Shown: in pieces, positions 20,957-22,129 of the stretch | How positions within the stretch are numbered: position 1 is the stretch's first letter | Layout: every line of letters begins with the position of its first letter | Assembly (NCBI RefSeq): GCF_000003605.2 | Contig: NW_003123412.1 | Coordinates: 315,455 to 337,583 of the forward strand | Origin: Saccoglossus kowalevskii | Taxonomy: Eukaryota; Hemichordata; Enteropneusta; Harrimaniidae | DNA length: 22,129 nt | Direction: 5' to 3' | The notes under the pieces: generated by a model | What the model saw: only the letters and a program-made list of their open reading frames with translations | What the model was told of the DNA's origin: nothing | The model's database searches: none | Position numbers and translations under genes: made by a program

Positions 20957-21013
20957 TTTCGTTCATTCGTATCCGACTCGGATATCATCAGAAAACGCGG
21001 GATTTGTGCAGTT

Positions 21014-21023
21014 TTGAATAAAA
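21014..21023. repeat. Target-site duplication, 5' copy of LINE insertion
   Basis: TTGAATAAAA, identical to 17677-17686. It lies 58 bp upstream (in element orientation) of the ORF1 ATG, leaving a short leader. Confidence 0.55.
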
Positions 21024-21690
21024 CAAAGTTAGCGATTATGAAGAATGGTTATTAACGTAACATCCGATCACCTCTGAACCTTTTGTTTCGCATTTTAATG
21101 TAAGAAATCCACATTTGAAACGGACATGGTGTCGATTTCACTACTTGCCATATTTTATTTTAAAAATAATATTTATTCATTTTCAGCCCCCAAGTGACTG
21201 TGGTATTTTCTTCTTGTTTATCGTGGTAGCATTGTTGATATTCTTTATAAACCTTTTTATTTAGCCATAGATCTGTGTACTGCTTATCTGATGTTACAGT
21301 AAATTCACAAAGCTATGTTCCAAGCGTAGTTTTAAAAATAGTATTGTATTGTTGAAAGCACGGGTTCGAAGGTCATCCTTGCAATTTGCATACCAGACAC
21401 ATGTACGTTTATTTATTCACCGTATTACTCTTATCCATATTATTATTGGATTCTTCCAGAACTTCATAGTGACATACATATACAGGTAATATTACTAGGT
21501 ATATTCATGAACATATGATGTGTTGACATTGCTGTAACATACAGCAATTTATATATTTACTGCCTCAATGAAATACAAACAACACGTTCGATTTTTCTTT
21601 TTTGTTTCTTTGTGGTTTTTGTGTTTTTTTGTAAGTGGATGGCTTTAAGTTTTAGTGTGGGGTTATGTTATAGGAAAATACCATATGTAA
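21024..21690. other. Non-coding stretch between two LINEs, perhaps including a LINE 5' UTR
   Basis: No open frame or ORF1 for the downstream LINE was seen. T-rich text at 21590-21635 directly precedes that element's coding start and may belong to its 5' untranslated region. The boundary could not be placed. Confidence 0.35.
21528..21548. repeat. Perfect 9-bp stem hairpin
   Basis: ATTGCTGTA and TACAGCAAT pair without mismatch around a loop of ACA. It lies upstream of the L1-like coding start. It may be a structural element of a LINE leader or chance. Confidence 0.45.
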
Positions 21691-21696
21691 ATTATA

Positions 21697-22129
21697 ATGA
21701 GTGATTTGAAAGTATTGTCGTTAAACGTTCAGGGGTGCTCTACTCCAGAAAAACGAAGGGATGTTTTCTGTTGGTTAAAAACACAGATTTTAATATTTAT
21801 TGTTTGCAAGATATACACTGCAAAATCGGGGATGAGGATATATGGGAATCGGAATGGGGGCAGAAGTGTTTTTTTAGTGCGTATCGAAGTAATTCCCGAG
21901 GTGTGGGAATTTTTTTTAACAAAGTTGATGAATATACGATACATAAATGTAGAGGCGACGCTGGTAATTTTCTATTTCTCGATTTAACTTTTCATTCACA
22001 ACGGTTCACATTGGGTACCATTTATGGCCCCAATGAGGACAATCCAACTTTTTACCAAAAAATACAGAATATCCTGGATGACTTCGGGAATTTGAGTATA
22101 ATTATTTGTGGGGACTGGAATGTCTCACC
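21697..22129 (+). pseudogene. L1/Tx1-like LINE ORF2, endonuclease domain, partial, one frameshift
   Basis: ORF2 endonuclease nicks target DNA to prime reverse transcription. The ATG at 21697 starts MSDLKVLSLNVQG, whose LNVQG carries the first active-site Asn, followed by STPEKRRDVFCWLK. At the A-run 21777-21781 the family reading moves by one base and then stays open to the window end: IYCLQDIHCK (with Asp where many families have Glu), SRGVGIFFN, TLGTIYGPNEDNP and CGDWNVS, with the catalytic Asp/Asn pair in GDWN at 22110-22121. The shift fits loss of one A. Apart from it no stop is seen in about 115 further codons, so the copy is much fresher than the other elements here. The reverse transcriptase would lie beyond the right edge. 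Confidence 0.8.

Larger units (their letters stand above)
17687..21013 (-). mobile_element. LINE (non-LTR retrotransposon), 3.3 kb, decayed, both ends visible
   Basis: The element is oriented on the minus strand. Its 5' end at about 21013 has a short GC-richer leader (CCCGCG and GAGTCGG) and then ATG at 20954-20956. ORF1 and reverse-transcriptase relics follow, and the 3' end is an ATT microsatellite. A 10-bp direct repeat flanks the whole. Total length is short for a two-ORF LINE, and no apurinic-type endonuclease was seen between ORF1 and the reverse transcriptase, so an internal deletion is likely. Motifs fit the CR1-related group found in molluscs, but the clade is not fixed. Many stops and shifts show it cannot move by itself. 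Confidence 0.65.

Noticed and set aside
21360-21378. GGGTTCGAAGGTC, resembling a tRNA or SINE B box
   Set aside because: The last bases do not fit the GGTTCGANNCC pattern, and no A box or cloverleaf arms could be drawn upstream.

Overview
This is a eukaryotic nuclear window. It is visibly AT-rich and gene-poor, and dominated by decayed retroelements and short tandem repeats. No bacterial-style operons, tRNA or rRNA genes or CRISPR arrays were seen. The mix of a DIRS-type retrotransposon, a Ty3/gypsy (Mag-like) gag relic, two kinds of LINE plus a LINE 3' tail, and a diverged 'ATGGCTGCCAGTC' repeat family suggests a marine invertebrate, most likely a mollusc or another lophotrochozoan. That placement is an inference from repeat style and not a species call.

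Left part (1-4140). Positions 1-1321 (minus) hold the 5' half of a DIRS/Ngaro-like element, with an ORF1 relic and the first part of the reverse transcriptase; the rest lies beyond the left edge. Next come a diverged tandem repeat (1534-2130), a second dispersed-repeat candidate (2535-2720), and a gag pseudogene with a possible primer-binding site (3099-4140, plus).

Middle (4150-13230). Most of this is non-coding. Recognisable items are a 41-bp tandem duplication (6669-6750), the C-terminal tail of a LINE (6913-7530, plus), a long hairpin (7848-7904), a 54/60-bp tandem repeat (8621-8765) and a 12/14-bp minisatellite (9333-9409).

The only candidate host gene is at 13726-14217 (plus). A coding exon (13733-13909) with a good Kozak context and splice sites joins in phase to a short terminal exon (14084-14116), giving a predicted 69-residue protein. 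A poly(A) signal lies about 95 nt further on, and a TATA-like box lies about 0.5 kb upstream. The protein family was not recognised.

Right part (14236-22129). About 3.4 kb without genes precedes a LINE on the minus strand (17687-21013) whose ends are both visible: a 10-bp target-site duplication, an ATT microsatellite at the 3' end and an ORF1 start near the 5' end. Its reverse transcriptase is broken by stops and frameshifts, and no endonuclease domain was seen. The window ends in the endonuclease domain of a fresher L1/Tx1-like LINE (21697-22129, plus), which carries one visible frameshift in an A-run.
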